Part shown: one piece after another, positions 48,928 to 57,068 of the stretch
Layout of the letters: the number at the start of each line of letters is the position of its first letter
How positions within the stretch are numbered: position 1 is the first letter of the stretch
Source of the DNA: Haloprofundus halobius
GTDB taxonomy: Archaea > Halobacteriota > Halobacteria > Halobacteriales > Haloferacaceae
Assembly (NCBI RefSeq): GCF_020097835.1
Contig: NZ_CP083669.1
Coordinates: 1-64,000 of the forward strand
Length of the DNA: 64,000 nucleotides
Reading direction: 5' to 3'
Made by a program: the position numbers and the translations under genes
The notes under the pieces: model-generated
Told to the model about the DNA's origin: nothing
Database searches by the model: none
Seen by the model: only the letters and a program-made list of their open reading frames with translations

Positions 48928-49509
48928 ATGTCGACACGAAGTCAACTCAGATTCGTCCAACGAGTCGACCAGGACGACGAACCAAACGATGCGGACCGGG
49001 TCGCACAGTTGTACCGACACTCGGACGGCTACCCGACGAGCGTCCTTCAGGATCTCGTCCGGCTGAAGGAACTGCTCGATGCGACCCGCGCCGAGAGAGG
49101 ATCAGCCTACACGGCAGCGGCGTTCGTGTTCCTCGACAAGCTCTCAACGGTCGGTCTGTATCTGGATGGGGGGCCAAATCGAACGATCGACGCAGCGCAG
49201 CTAGCAGACCTCCTTGAGCCATCCAATATGGAGCACCTCGACCAGCCGCTGTTCCTGCTGGGCCACGGTGTCGAGGATCCAGCTGACGGCATTCACGGCG
49301 GCGAGGAGTTCCTCTACGTCGTGGAACTCCCGATGGAGAACTCGTTCGACGAGCCGACCGAGTGGACAGTCAAAGTGAGCGGTCACTCCGTGTTCCCCCG
49401 CTAAGACGGCCCAACGGACGAGGCCTTCGAGCAGGCCAGCTGGCAGTTCTACGGGTCGCTTGAGGACGCGCTCACAGAACTGGTTCGGGACGAAGCAGTC
49501 GTCAAGTAA
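48928..49509 (+). pseudogene. Hypothetical gene cut by an in-frame stop
   Basis: From ATG 48928 the frame runs 158 codons to TAA 49402–49404. It then continues, without shift, for 34 more codons (DGPTDEAFEQASWQFYGSLE, then DALTELVRDEAVVK) to TAA 49507–49509. The extra peptide has the same composition as the rest. The simplest reading is a single-base nonsense change (for example TAC to TAA) truncating the protein. The product contains a helical LVRLKELLDATRAERG region; family unknown. The truncated form may still be made. Confidence 0.6.
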
Positions 49510-49553
49510 AATCCCAAATCGTATTTATATAGTTAGGATTTAGAAAGACCCAG

Positions 49554-50504
49554 ATGATTACGAAGGCCGGACTCGCCGTGCTTGACGCGCTGAGTACCGG
49601 CCGTGAAGCAACTCCGAAGGAACTCGCGGCTGAAACCGAGTACTCACGAGAACATTTGTACGACGTACTCGACGAATTGCTCGCAGCGGGATTGCTCGCA
49701 GAAAACCGTGGCCCCAGCAATCAGCGTCGAGCCCGCATCGCGGAACATCCCGTCACCGAAGCGTATCGAACGCTCCAGTCGGAGTTCAGCCACGTAGACT
49801 GGACAGAACTGCTCTCGCCAGCCACCCTCCGCGTGTGTTGGTACCTCGATAGGCCACGACACATCGCTGATATCGCAGACCGGCTCGGAATCACCCGACA
49901 AGGTGCCCATAGCACGTTATCACCGCTCAAGCACCGAGCGTTACTCTCCAGATCCGATCCAAAGTACGCCCTCCGGGACGAGGTCTCGCCGCTGTTGGCG
50001 TTCGCTCGGGCCGCCATAGAGCACGAACATCGAGCACGAGTCCGGGAAATCGCCCCCAGCGCCACGATCGCGTGGTGCGATCCGAAGCGATCCCTCGTCC
50101 GCGTACAGACCGCTGAGGATACGGACGCGCTCCAAGCAGCTCCAGGCTGGGAGATGACCGGACTGGGCCGGTTTGCAGCGTATGGTCTACAGTTTTTCCT
50201 CGCCGGCGAGCCTCCGTTCTGGTATGCTCCAGACGAGGAGCTAACGCCTGCTGAAGCCGTGTGCCATACGCTCCTTCTCGATAGCGGATCCCGGCGAGTC
50301 AGCTATTCGATGCTGCTGATCGAGGCGGAGGATATCGATCAGGAGACACTCGTCGAGACCGCACAGTGGTACGACCTGGAACCTACTGTGAAAGTGTTGT
50401 ATCGGCCACTTCAAGGTGACTTCGACAGGACAGATGATCTGCCCGTCATCCTCCCGAAGAAGGACGAATATATGGCACTCAAGGAGCAGTACGGAGTCTC
50501 GTAA
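49554..50504 (+). CDS. Double winged-helix regulator, AbiEi-like plan
   Basis: A 316-residue protein with two winged helices: residues 1–60 (KELAAETEYSREHLYDVLDE) and about residues 85–145 (IADRLGITRQGAHSTLSPLK). A C-terminal domain of unknown fold follows (about 155–310). The layout recalls AbiEi antitoxins and MarR-type regulators, but no nucleotidyltransferase toxin is adjacent. TATTTATATAG lies about 30 bases before ATG 49554, fitting a leaderless transcript. Confidence 0.68.
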   Translation: MITKAGLAVLDALSTGREATPKELAAETEYSREHLYDVLDELLAAGLLAENRGPSNQRRARIAEHPVTEAYRTLQSEFSHVDWTELLSPATLRVCWYLDRPRHIADIADRLGITRQGAHSTLSPLKHRALLSRSDPKYALRDEVSPLLAFARAAIEHEHRARVREIAPSATIAWCDPKRSLVRVQTAEDTDALQAAPGWEMTGLGRFAAYGLQFFLAGEPPFWYAPDEELTPAEAVCHTLLLDSGSRRVSYSMLLIEAEDIDQETLVETAQWYDLEPTVKVLYRPLQGDFDRTDDLPVILPKKDEYMALKEQYGVS

Positions 50505-50543
50505 CAACAACAACACCGCAGCCCGGCGGAAAATTGCGACGGA

Positions 50544-51908
50544 TTAGATGATGCCGCCGATTAAGAGAACGCCGAGGACGATTAACAGGGTCGCAACCAC
50601 ACTCCCGCCAGCCAGCAGCTTGTTCTCCATTGCCTTCTCGTGGAGTGGCATCTCGGCGTACTCCTCTCGGAACGACTCGAGATTCTTCTCGTCGTAAAAG
50701 TACTTCGCCTTCAGTGCGAACCGTTCCGTCACCGCACACCCCGTACAAACCGGCTCACCTTCCAGCCGCTCCGTTTTCGTGTGGCTAGTGCAAGCGATTG
50801 CCCCGCAGTTCGGACAGTAGGTGTACGTCTCATCGACGCCGCTCGCGTCACAGTGGACACACCGATGGATCCTGTCCTCGGCGGTTACTCGTGACGGGCC
50901 TGCCGCGTAGTACTCGTAGGGATAGGTGTACTCCTGGATGTCGGTGGTGTGTCGAACCTCGGGAAGGCACACTGGTTCGATCGACTGGACGGAGATATCC
51001 GAGCGGTTCGGCTCACAGGTTTTGTTGTACGTGACGTTGTTGTCGCCGGTGTAGGTGACCGTCGTCGTGTGGTGCTGCTGGAGCCGCTCGACGGCCCACT
51101 CTTTGTACTCGGTCTGCGTCTGGCCGAACCGGTTCTCCTCGACGTCGTCGAACACCTCCGCGAATTGCTCGGTGTCGAGATCGACCGTCGCGTGGAGGTT
51201 CTCCGTGACCAACGTCGCGACGTCCTCGTCGACGACCTGCGGCTGCCCGCGTTCGGCGTGGGCGACGAATCGAGTCCAGTCGTTGATCCGGTGGATGACG
51301 CCCACCGACGTCTCGAAGACAGCGTTCGTGTCGGCGGTGACCGCGACCACCGGGCGGAACGTCACCGCCGAATGTGGTTCTGGGAGGTCAGCGGCCTCGA
51401 TGTTGACGATGTCGCGGAACGCCTCTTCGACGGGCGCGTCGACGTCGGCGGCCGGGTCATAGGGGCGGAGTGTCTCGTCGCAGAGAATCTCGATGCGACC
51501 GTTGTAGAGGTCGAGGCCGATTTCGTCGGCGATCTCCCGGAGGTCCTCGCCGTCAAGCAGCTCGATGGGATGGGGATCGTCGTTCTGCTGGAGGCGTGCA
51601 GCGTACTCCTCGGCGGGATTCGTGAACCGGCCGGTTGTGACGGCCATCCCGCGTTTGGGGCCGTCGAAGTCGAACGTCGCGATCGCCGAGTGGAGCTTCT
51701 GGACGACCGGCCGCCCGACTGTCCCCGTGTGCTTGCACTCGACGATGATCGCGCGCCGGGTGCCGTCCACGACCTCCTCCATGATGACGTCGCGACCCTC
51801 GTCGGCGGTTCGGTCGGCCTGACGGACGTTCTCGTAGCCGAGATTGCGGAAGACGTCCTCTATCACGTCCTCGAACTCGAACCCTGAGAGATCGTCCAGT
51901 ACAGCCAT
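50544..51908 (-). CDS. Membrane-anchored Mrr-type restriction endonuclease with zinc ribbon
   Basis: A 454-residue protein. Residues 5–110 form an Mrr/PD-(D/E)XK nuclease (FEFEDVIEDVFRNLGYENVR, DEGRDVIMEE, AIIVECKH: D and ExK). The middle is an uncharacterised alpha/beta region. Then comes a double zinc ribbon (CVHCDASG, CPNCGAIAC and VCTGC) and finally a C-terminal transmembrane helix (VVATLLIVLGVLLIGGI). Mrr enzymes cut modified foreign DNA; a membrane anchor would place this one where incoming DNA enters. The topology role is inferred. Confidence 0.82.
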   Translation of the reverse strand: MAVLDDLSGFEFEDVIEDVFRNLGYENVRQADRTADEGRDVIMEEVVDGTRRAIIVECKHTGTVGRPVVQKLHSAIATFDFDGPKRGMAVTTGRFTNPAEEYAARLQQNDDPHPIELLDGEDLREIADEIGLDLYNGRIEILCDETLRPYDPAADVDAPVEEAFRDIVNIEAADLPEPHSAVTFRPVVAVTADTNAVFETSVGVIHRINDWTRFVAHAERGQPQVVDEDVATLVTENLHATVDLDTEQFAEVFDDVEENRFGQTQTEYKEWAVERLQQHHTTTVTYTGDNNVTYNKTCEPNRSDISVQSIEPVCLPEVRHTTDIQEYTYPYEYYAAGPSRVTAEDRIHRCVHCDASGVDETYTYCPNCGAIACTSHTKTERLEGEPVCTGCAVTERFALKAKYFYDEKNLESFREEYAEMPLHEKAMENKLLAGGSVVATLLIVLGVLLIGGII

Positions 51909-51971
51909 CCCGATATACCTGGACAGTACGTTGCAACTGTCAAATACGTTGCCGAACGCAGCCCCGTCCTG

Positions 51972-52001
51972 TTTATGTACCCCCGTGAGGGGTGCGGGGG
52001 T
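51972..52001 (+). promoter_or_regulatory. Upstream stem-loop family, copy at 51979
   Basis: TTTAT (51972–51976), stem ACCCCC (51979–51984), loop GTGAGGGGTGC and GGGGGT (51996–52001), 29 bases before ATG 52031. It lies in the divergent interval with the Mrr gene. Confidence 0.65.
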
Positions 52002-52030
52002 GATCGAACGAGCCTCCCGCGAACCAACCT

Positions 52031-52435
52031 ATGAGTGGAATCAGCGACCCACATTCGCACGTACAGTCACGGACCTCGGCTGATCCCGACGTCATCTACG
52101 TCGGTTACCGTCGTCGAGGCCGCGCCATCGTCGAGAAGCAATCGGACCAAGAACAGCTCACGCCAGAGCGGAGTCTCGAGCTGGCGAATCACAGTCCTTC
52201 GGGCTTCGAATGGGGATATGGTGGCAGCGGGCCGGCCCAACTCGCACTTGCCCTCCTGCTCGATTACACTGACGATGAAGAGGTGGCACTGGCGGAGTAC
52301 AAGGCGTTTAAGACCGAAGTGGTGAGCCAGCTAGAGTGTACAGGATCCGACAACTGCTGGCGACTCACCGGACACGAGATAGGTGCCACCCTTCGTGAGA
52401 TAGTCGACGATCCAGTCGCACCGTCCGTCAACTAA
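52031..52435 (+). CDS. DUF6166-like protein
   Basis: A 134-residue protein with YVGYRRRGRAIVEKQS and the strongly conserved SPSGFEWGYGGSGPAQLALA, which matches DUF6166 as I remember it. The family is widespread on plasmids and phages. Its function is unknown. The next gene starts 19 bases later, so they form a unit. Confidence 0.75.
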   Translation: MSGISDPHSHVQSRTSADPDVIYVGYRRRGRAIVEKQSDQEQLTPERSLELANHSPSGFEWGYGGSGPAQLALALLLDYTDDEEVALAEYKAFKTEVVSQLECTGSDNCWRLTGHEIGATLREIVDDPVAPSVN

Positions 52436-52454
52436 CGGTCACAGAGAGCAATCA

Positions 52455-52733
52455 ATGTCAGAACACACCCAGCAGCCTCGTACAAGCGCAGAATCGCCGC
52501 AGAACCGTGAGCGTCAGGCACCAACCGAGTACGTCGAGCGAAGCGATGTCGGCGTCTCACTCACCGTCAAACTCACTCGCGGTACTGGCACCCGCGACCA
52601 AGACAAGATCACGGCCAAAGTGAAGGGTAAGACGCTCGAAGACGCCCGCGAGGATATGGAAACCCTCCGCGAGTATATCCACGACCTCGCTGAGGACACT
52701 CGCCAGATCCAGCCAGCCGACCCACACGAATAG
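52455..52733 (+). CDS. Small conserved haloarchaeal plasmid protein, 92 residues
   Basis: Begins with a polar tail (residues 1–28), then GVSLTVKLTRGTGTRDQDKI and a helix ending AREDMETLREYIHDLAED. The strand–helix pattern suggests a small DNA- or protein-binding fold. Follows the DUF6166-like gene by 19 bases. No function is recognised. Confidence 0.62.
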   Translation: MSEHTQQPRTSAESPQNRERQAPTEYVERSDVGVSLTVKLTRGTGTRDQDKITAKVKGKTLEDAREDMETLREYIHDLAEDTRQIQPADPHE

Positions 52734-52773
52734 TACTTCTTTTGACTATTGCACAGAATTGTGTAGCCGCAGG

Positions 52774-53445
52774 ATGTACGAAGTGTGCGGTGAGAAGGAA
52801 CTCAAGGTCATCCTCGCCCTCGACCCAAGAGATTCCATCTCCGGCATCGCGCGGAAGATCGACGAGAACCGGGAGACGATTCGGCGCGTCGTGAATCGCC
52901 TCGAAGAGGCGGGATACGTCGTGTACGACGATGGACTCCATCTCGTCGATCAGACAATCCGAGACGCCAGTCTCGAGTTCCTGACGGCGGCAGCAGACAC
53001 CTCGCCACCGTCGATCTCGGAGGCGTACGTCCTCCCCCAATTCGCGGGGATGGAGTATGCTTATACCGGCATCGATGCAGTCTACGTCTGGACCCGCGGT
53101 GGCTACCAGGTCGCTCGCGATCCGGGGGATTATCCGCTGTTCATCGCCGTCCACGAATCCGAACTCGACGCCTGGGCGGAGTTCTTCGATCGATTCGGAA
53201 TCCCGACTGCAGAGGATCGCCAGCCCGCTGACGACCTCAATAGTGCGATTCAGGTGGTACTCAAGCCGCGGCCACAGATCGAGGCCGAGATGGTCGACGG
53301 ACGGCCCGTTATCTCCCTCCAAGAAACCGTAGCGTTCGCAAACGAGCACTACGCGCACTTCCAGTCAGCACTCGACATGCTCGGCCGCATGTACGACAGC
53401 GTCGACACTGACGCGAACTACCGTCCACCTAACGTAGAGTTCTGA
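52774..53445 (+). CDS. Winged-helix protein with alpha/beta C-terminal domain (AbiEi-like)
   Basis: A 223-residue protein with an N-terminal winged helix (residues 5–55, IARKIDENRETIRRVVNRLE) and a C-terminal alpha/beta domain (about 75–215; MEYAYTGIDAVYVWTRGGYQ, then YPLFIAVHESELDAWAEFFD). The plan is like antitoxin-type regulators of nucleotidyltransferase systems. The next gene encodes only 73 residues and is not a nucleotidyltransferase. ATG 52774 is preferred because the fold begins there. Confidence 0.65.
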   Translation: MYEVCGEKELKVILALDPRDSISGIARKIDENRETIRRVVNRLEEAGYVVYDDGLHLVDQTIRDASLEFLTAAADTSPPSISEAYVLPQFAGMEYAYTGIDAVYVWTRGGYQVARDPGDYPLFIAVHESELDAWAEFFDRFGIPTAEDRQPADDLNSAIQVVLKPRPQIEAEMVDGRPVISLQETVAFANEHYAHFQSALDMLGRMYDSVDTDANYRPPNVEF

Positions 53446-53481
53446 CAAGGAATTTCTTCGACCGGGAGTGGCCTAGCAGCT

Positions 53482-53511
53482 GTTTTTGTCGCCTTGAGAG
53501 AGCGGAGGCGA
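53482..53511 (+). promoter_or_regulatory. Upstream stem-loop family, copy at 53489
   Basis: GTTTTTG (53482–53488), stem TCGCCT (53489–53494), loop TGAGAGAGCGG and AGGCGA (53506–53511), 5 bases before ATG 53517. The stem is different from all others but pairs fully. Confidence 0.55.
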
Positions 53512-53516
53512 ACAAA

Positions 53517-53738
53517 ATGAGCGACTCATCGAATCTATCCGTCGAATCAGACGGTCTCACACCGGAACAGCGTCTCGAACCACCAAACACCCGACTCATC
53601 AACGCTGGTATCGCGACTATTCATAACATGGAGACACTCCGAGCCTGCGTCGCCTACGAGAACGCGAATCAGCAGCGCATCCAGATCCTCCGCCGACTTG
53701 AACAGCGGGCCAGCGAAATCCGCTCACAGGACGACTAA
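53517..53738 (+). CDS. Small hypothetical protein, 73 residues
   Basis: A helical protein (TPEQRLEPPNTRLINAGIAT, later RACVAYENANQQRIQILRRL). It is alone between the winged-helix gene and the ATPase. Family unknown. The start follows a stem-loop by only 5 bases. Confidence 0.55.
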   Translation: MSDSSNLSVESDGLTPEQRLEPPNTRLINAGIATIHNMETLRACVAYENANQQRIQILRRLEQRASEIRSQDD

Positions 53739-53826
53739 CGGAACATTCCGGGATGTCTGTCGGAGCCTTAGTAGAAGAAGGATCGAATGATTGACCCACC
53801 GTATTAGGGAGTAGAATATTATAGAT

Positions 53827-53843
53827 CAGACTATTATAGTCTG
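53827..53843. promoter_or_regulatory. Palindrome overlapping the ATPase promoter
   Basis: CAGACTA–TTA–TAGTCTG is a perfect 7-bp palindrome. Its TATTATAG centre is also the TATA-like box about 27 bases before ATG 53865, so a repressor bound here would block TBP. Confidence 0.62.
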
Positions 53844-53864
53844 GTTCCTAACTTCGGAGCACAT

Positions 53865-55307
53865 ATGTATCTCCCGCCACGACCGGGAGGTATGGACCAG
53901 TTCGTCAATCGTATCGATGAACTCGATCGGTTGCAGACCCTCTATGAGAGTGGCACTGCAGAACTCGCAATCATCTATGGGCGCCGCCAGATCGGCAAGA
54001 GCGAACTCGTCCGCCAATCGATTGCCGACCGCGACGATGCCGTGTACTATCAGGCAGTCCAAGGGACAGCGACGACACAGCTCAGGCGATTCGTCGAGGC
54101 AGCAGCGTCGACCTATCCCGACATCACGGCCGTCAAAGAGGAGTGGGAACCGCTCTTAACGTATCTCACCGACAGAGACGCCATCATCGTTATCGACGAA
54201 TTCCCGTACCTCATCGAATCGAACGAGGGACTTCCCTCTGTCATTCAACATCTGTGGGATACAGCTGTCGACGAGAGTCAGGCGACGCTCGTACTCACAG
54301 GCTCTGCAATCGGCATGATCCATACCCACGTCCTCGACGGCGGTGCGCCACTCTACGGCCGGGTGTCCCAGACACCGAATGGCCGCCTCGAACTCACCCA
54401 GCTGCCGTTTCGCTCCATCCAAGAGTTCGTGCCGACGTACGATCCCGAAGAACGGGTGTTCGTCTATGGCGTCTTCGGCGGCACACCCCGATATCTCAGC
54501 CCGCTCGATCCATCACAGAGCCTCGGAGAGAACATCACGCGGCTGCTGTGCGACCCGGATGGCCCACTCCACGACGAGCCCGAAACCGTCCTCCAGATGG
54601 AGCTCAACGAGGTGAACACGTATTTTTCGGTTCTGGAGTCGATGGCCAGCGGGAACCGCAGTCGAAACGAGATCGCCCAGGGAGCCGGCATCGAGAGCAC
54701 CAACACGTCGTACTACTTCGACCGGCTGGAAACCCTCCAGATCATCGAGAAACATCATCCGGCACTCGCCGATCCGGCGCGCAGCAAGCGGACTCGATAC
54801 AAGATTCGAGATCCCGTATTCCGGTTTTACTTCCGGTATCTCTACGGCCGCGAGGGACAGTACGAACTCTACGGCGAGAACGCCTATGCAGATCTCATCG
54901 AACCGGAATTGCCCGACTTCGTCAGCGAAACGTTCGAATCGCTCTGTCACCAGGCAGTGCCGGCGCTCTATGCAGACTACCAGCTCACACAGGTGCCAAG
55001 CCAGTGGTGGTACAAGGGCCAGGAAGTAGATGTCGTCGCACCAACTGACGAGTCAACGCTGATCGCTGGCGAAGCGAAATTTACCAACACCCCCCTCGGC
55101 TATGACGTGCTCGCGGACCTCGAAGACGACGTGGAGCAAATCGATTGGACACCCACCGGAGGTGGTGAGCCGACGTATGAATTCGCCTTGTTCAGCCGCT
55201 CTGGGTTCAAACGCTCCGTCGAGGAAGCTGCAGACGAGCGTGATGATCTCCGGCTATTCGATCTCTCCGATATCGTTGCCATTCTCGAGAGTGGACCCAC
55301 CCATTAA
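53865..55307 (+). CDS. Archaeal STAND-type ATPase with DUF234 nuclease-like C-terminus
   Basis: A 480-residue archaeal-type AAA+/STAND ATPase: Walker A YGRRQIGKSEL (about residues 38–48), Walker B IIVIDEFPYL (about 107–116), an HTH-like middle and the DUF234 domain, with EVDVVAP…LIAGEAKF recalling a PD-(D/E)XK core. These proteins are frequent in archaea and often linked to mobile elements or defence. ATG 53865 lies about 27 bases after the TATA-like box; MDQFVN at 53892 is an alternative. Its single-gene promoter holds a palindromic operator. Confidence 0.87.
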   Translation: MYLPPRPGGMDQFVNRIDELDRLQTLYESGTAELAIIYGRRQIGKSELVRQSIADRDDAVYYQAVQGTATTQLRRFVEAAASTYPDITAVKEEWEPLLTYLTDRDAIIVIDEFPYLIESNEGLPSVIQHLWDTAVDESQATLVLTGSAIGMIHTHVLDGGAPLYGRVSQTPNGRLELTQLPFRSIQEFVPTYDPEERVFVYGVFGGTPRYLSPLDPSQSLGENITRLLCDPDGPLHDEPETVLQMELNEVNTYFSVLESMASGNRSRNEIAQGAGIESTNTSYYFDRLETLQIIEKHHPALADPARSKRTRYKIRDPVFRFYFRYLYGREGQYELYGENAYADLIEPELPDFVSETFESLCHQAVPALYADYQLTQVPSQWWYKGQEVDVVAPTDESTLIAGEAKFTNTPLGYDVLADLEDDVEQIDWTPTGGGEPTYEFALFSRSGFKRSVEEAADERDDLRLFDLSDIVAILESGPTH

Positions 55308-55332
55308 CGCCGGAGGGTAACAGCTGGGGATA

Positions 55333-55361
55333 GTTTTTCTCCCCCAAAGGGGTGCGGGGGA
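55333..55361 (+). promoter_or_regulatory. Upstream stem-loop family, copy at 55340
   Basis: GTTTTTC (55333–55339), stem TCCCCC (55340–55345), loop AAAGGGGTGC and GGGGGA (55356–55361), 27 bases before ATG 55389. Confidence 0.65.
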
Positions 55362-55388
55362 ATCAAACGTCCCCCAGAGGTGACCCAA

Positions 55389-55808
55389 ATGAAAGGCTCC
55401 AACAAGACGTCAGCGTATCGAATAACGATCACTCTCGATAGCGCCGAGTTCCCCGTCGACGAGCAAGTCCGCAACGCGCTTCTCACCGAGTTCCGTTCAC
55501 GAGTCGGCCATCTCGTCGAAGGGCTTCGTGGCATCGACGCTGAGCAAGATGACATCGACATCAGTACGGGCTACCGATATGCGCAAGTTCCGGCGACGTG
55601 CCCACTCTGTAGCGAGCCACTCAATCTCCAGAGCGTCCATCTCGATACAGAGAACGGAGCCCTGGCTAGCGCGGTGTGTTCGAGCGAGGAGTGTGACTGG
55701 AGCGGTGATGCAGTTTATCGAATCATTGACCTCGAGGGCAGCGAAAGCGACGCCTTCGAGAGTAGTGTACTGACCGGGGATATCGCGCCGGACTACCTCC
55801 CTTACTGA
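55389..55808 (+). CDS. Zinc-ribbon-containing hypothetical protein, 139 residues
   Basis: Residues 72–102 contain CPLCSEP and CSSEEC, a zinc ribbon with a longer second knuckle. The N-terminal half is an alpha/beta region with AYRITITLDSAEFPVDEQV. ATG 55389 is preferred over GTG 55380 because the stem-loop ends 27 bases before it. Function unknown. Confidence 0.6.
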   Translation: MKGSNKTSAYRITITLDSAEFPVDEQVRNALLTEFRSRVGHLVEGLRGIDAEQDDIDISTGYRYAQVPATCPLCSEPLNLQSVHLDTENGALASAVCSSEECDWSGDAVYRIIDLEGSESDAFESSVLTGDIAPDYLPY

Positions 55809-55874
55809 ACTGAGATCTGCGAGGTATCTCTGCTGAGCCGACAACGTAGCAGCCCCCACAGGGAACCAGCCCGA

Positions 55875-55916
55875 TTAACCAACAGAACTCATCCGGTAGC
55901 AACCGATGTTGGTTAA
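55875..55916. repeat. TTAACCAAC / GTTGGTTAA inverted repeat, copy 4
   Basis: Perfect arms at 55875–55883 and 55908–55916, spacer 24 bases. It lies between two genes and just upstream of a stem-loop promoter element. Confidence 0.8.
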
Positions 55917-55935
55917 CGGCTAGCCGCCGGGAGCC

Positions 55936-55965
55936 GTTTTTCTCCCCCAGGAGGGGCGCGGGGAG
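55936..55965 (+). promoter_or_regulatory. Upstream stem-loop family, copy at 55942
   Basis: GTTTTT (55936–55941), stem CTCCCC (55942–55947), loop CAGGAGGGGCGC and GGGGAG (55960–55965), 20 bases before ATG 55986. Confidence 0.65.
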
Positions 55966-55985
55966 AGTTCCCGCGTTGATTCATC

Positions 55986-56987
55986 ATGGCACTCACTGCG
56001 AGTACGACCAGCAACGCAGCTAGCGAAATTGCAGCTGCTCGGCAGGCTGACCACGTGGCGTTCCTCCATCGAGTTCCGTTTGCTTTTGACGCTCTCGGAC
56101 TCGGTTTTCTCACCGGATTTCGGGAGGACTGTACCTACCAACAGCAGCAGTTCAAAGCGTTAGAGTTGCCTGTCGGGATGCTCGATAACGATTTTCGAAA
56201 TCCAGACCTTGATCGGTACGTCGAGCGCTTTTTTGAGCACGAACCCCAGGTCGGGGTGATTGGTGATGCCTACGGAATCGACGAGGTGGACCCATACGTC
56301 GCTGCTGCTCGCGAGATCCAAGGAAGCTACCCAGAATCGGACCTCGTCATCGTCCCCAAATGCCGTGGCGCGATTCACGCGATCCCTGATGACCTCGTCG
56401 TCGGGTACTCCCGGGGATACGCCGATCGGCTCGCTCACGAGTTCTCAGAGCCGAGCGATTGGCGTGGTCGTCGCGTCCACATACTTGGAGGGAGTCCGCC
56501 GAAACAACTGGACGTCATTAAGCAGTTCACCCGTCCCACACTGACGGAGGATCCACCCGCAGATATCGTCGGCCTCGACTGGAATGGTCTTCACCGTGGC
56601 GCACAGTTCGGCGAGTTCTGGACAGCTAGCGGGTGGGACGACAGTGGTCGCGACGCCGAGCACATGACGATCCGAAAAACGGTCCGATGTAGTCTCGCGA
56701 AGGTTCGAGAATTCTGGCAGGCACGAGGCGTATGGCCCGAATCGACAACGAAGGAAGACAGCATCGAGTTCGAGTATCGCGGCCCGTCACCGAGTGATAT
56801 CGAGAGTGCAGCGTGTACTGAGTGCGATGTGAACGTTTGGACGACTGAACGAGGTCCCTTCGTAGCAGAGTACGATACGGGAGAGATCTGTGGGTACTGT
56901 ACCTACGACTGCTACTTCACGCATCGGCATCAGAACCAGCTCGAAGAGCTAGCCGGCGAACAAAGCGTCTACTTCCCGCCAGCCTGA
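55986..56987 (+). CDS. DUF6610-like protein, TGT-like barrel (tentative)
   Basis: A 333-residue protein strongly conserved in style: LGFLTGFREDCTYQQQQFKA, VGMLDNDFRN, EPQVGVIGDAYGIDEVDPYV, VIVPKCRGAIHAIPDDLVVG, RRVHILGGSPPKQLDVIKQF, DIVGLDWNGLHRGAQFGEFW. It matches a haloarchaeal family I know as DUF6610. The GGSPPKQ loop and barrel-like alternation recall tRNA-guanine transglycosylases and DpdA. C-terminal CTEC and CGYCTYDC may bind zinc. Role in base modification is an inference. Confidence 0.66.
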   Translation: MALTASTTSNAASEIAAARQADHVAFLHRVPFAFDALGLGFLTGFREDCTYQQQQFKALELPVGMLDNDFRNPDLDRYVERFFEHEPQVGVIGDAYGIDEVDPYVAAAREIQGSYPESDLVIVPKCRGAIHAIPDDLVVGYSRGYADRLAHEFSEPSDWRGRRVHILGGSPPKQLDVIKQFTRPTLTEDPPADIVGLDWNGLHRGAQFGEFWTASGWDDSGRDAEHMTIRKTVRCSLAKVREFWQARGVWPESTTKEDSIEFEYRGPSPSDIESAACTECDVNVWTTERGPFVAEYDTGEICGYCTYDCYFTHRHQNQLEELAGEQSVYFPPA

Positions 56988-56997
56988 GCAGCGAGCT

Positions 56998-57025
56998 GTT
57001 TTTTGCGCCCCAAGGGGTGCGGCGC
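56998..57025 (+). promoter_or_regulatory. Upstream stem-loop family, copy at 57005
   Basis: GTTTTTT (56998–57004), stem GCGCC (57005–57009), loop CCAAGGGGTGC and GGCGC (57021–57025), 43 bases before ATG 57069. It starts 11 bases after the preceding stop. Confidence 0.65.
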
Positions 57026-57068
57026 GATCTGAATCGGCACAGTTGCGATAATTCCAGTCCTGAAAACC

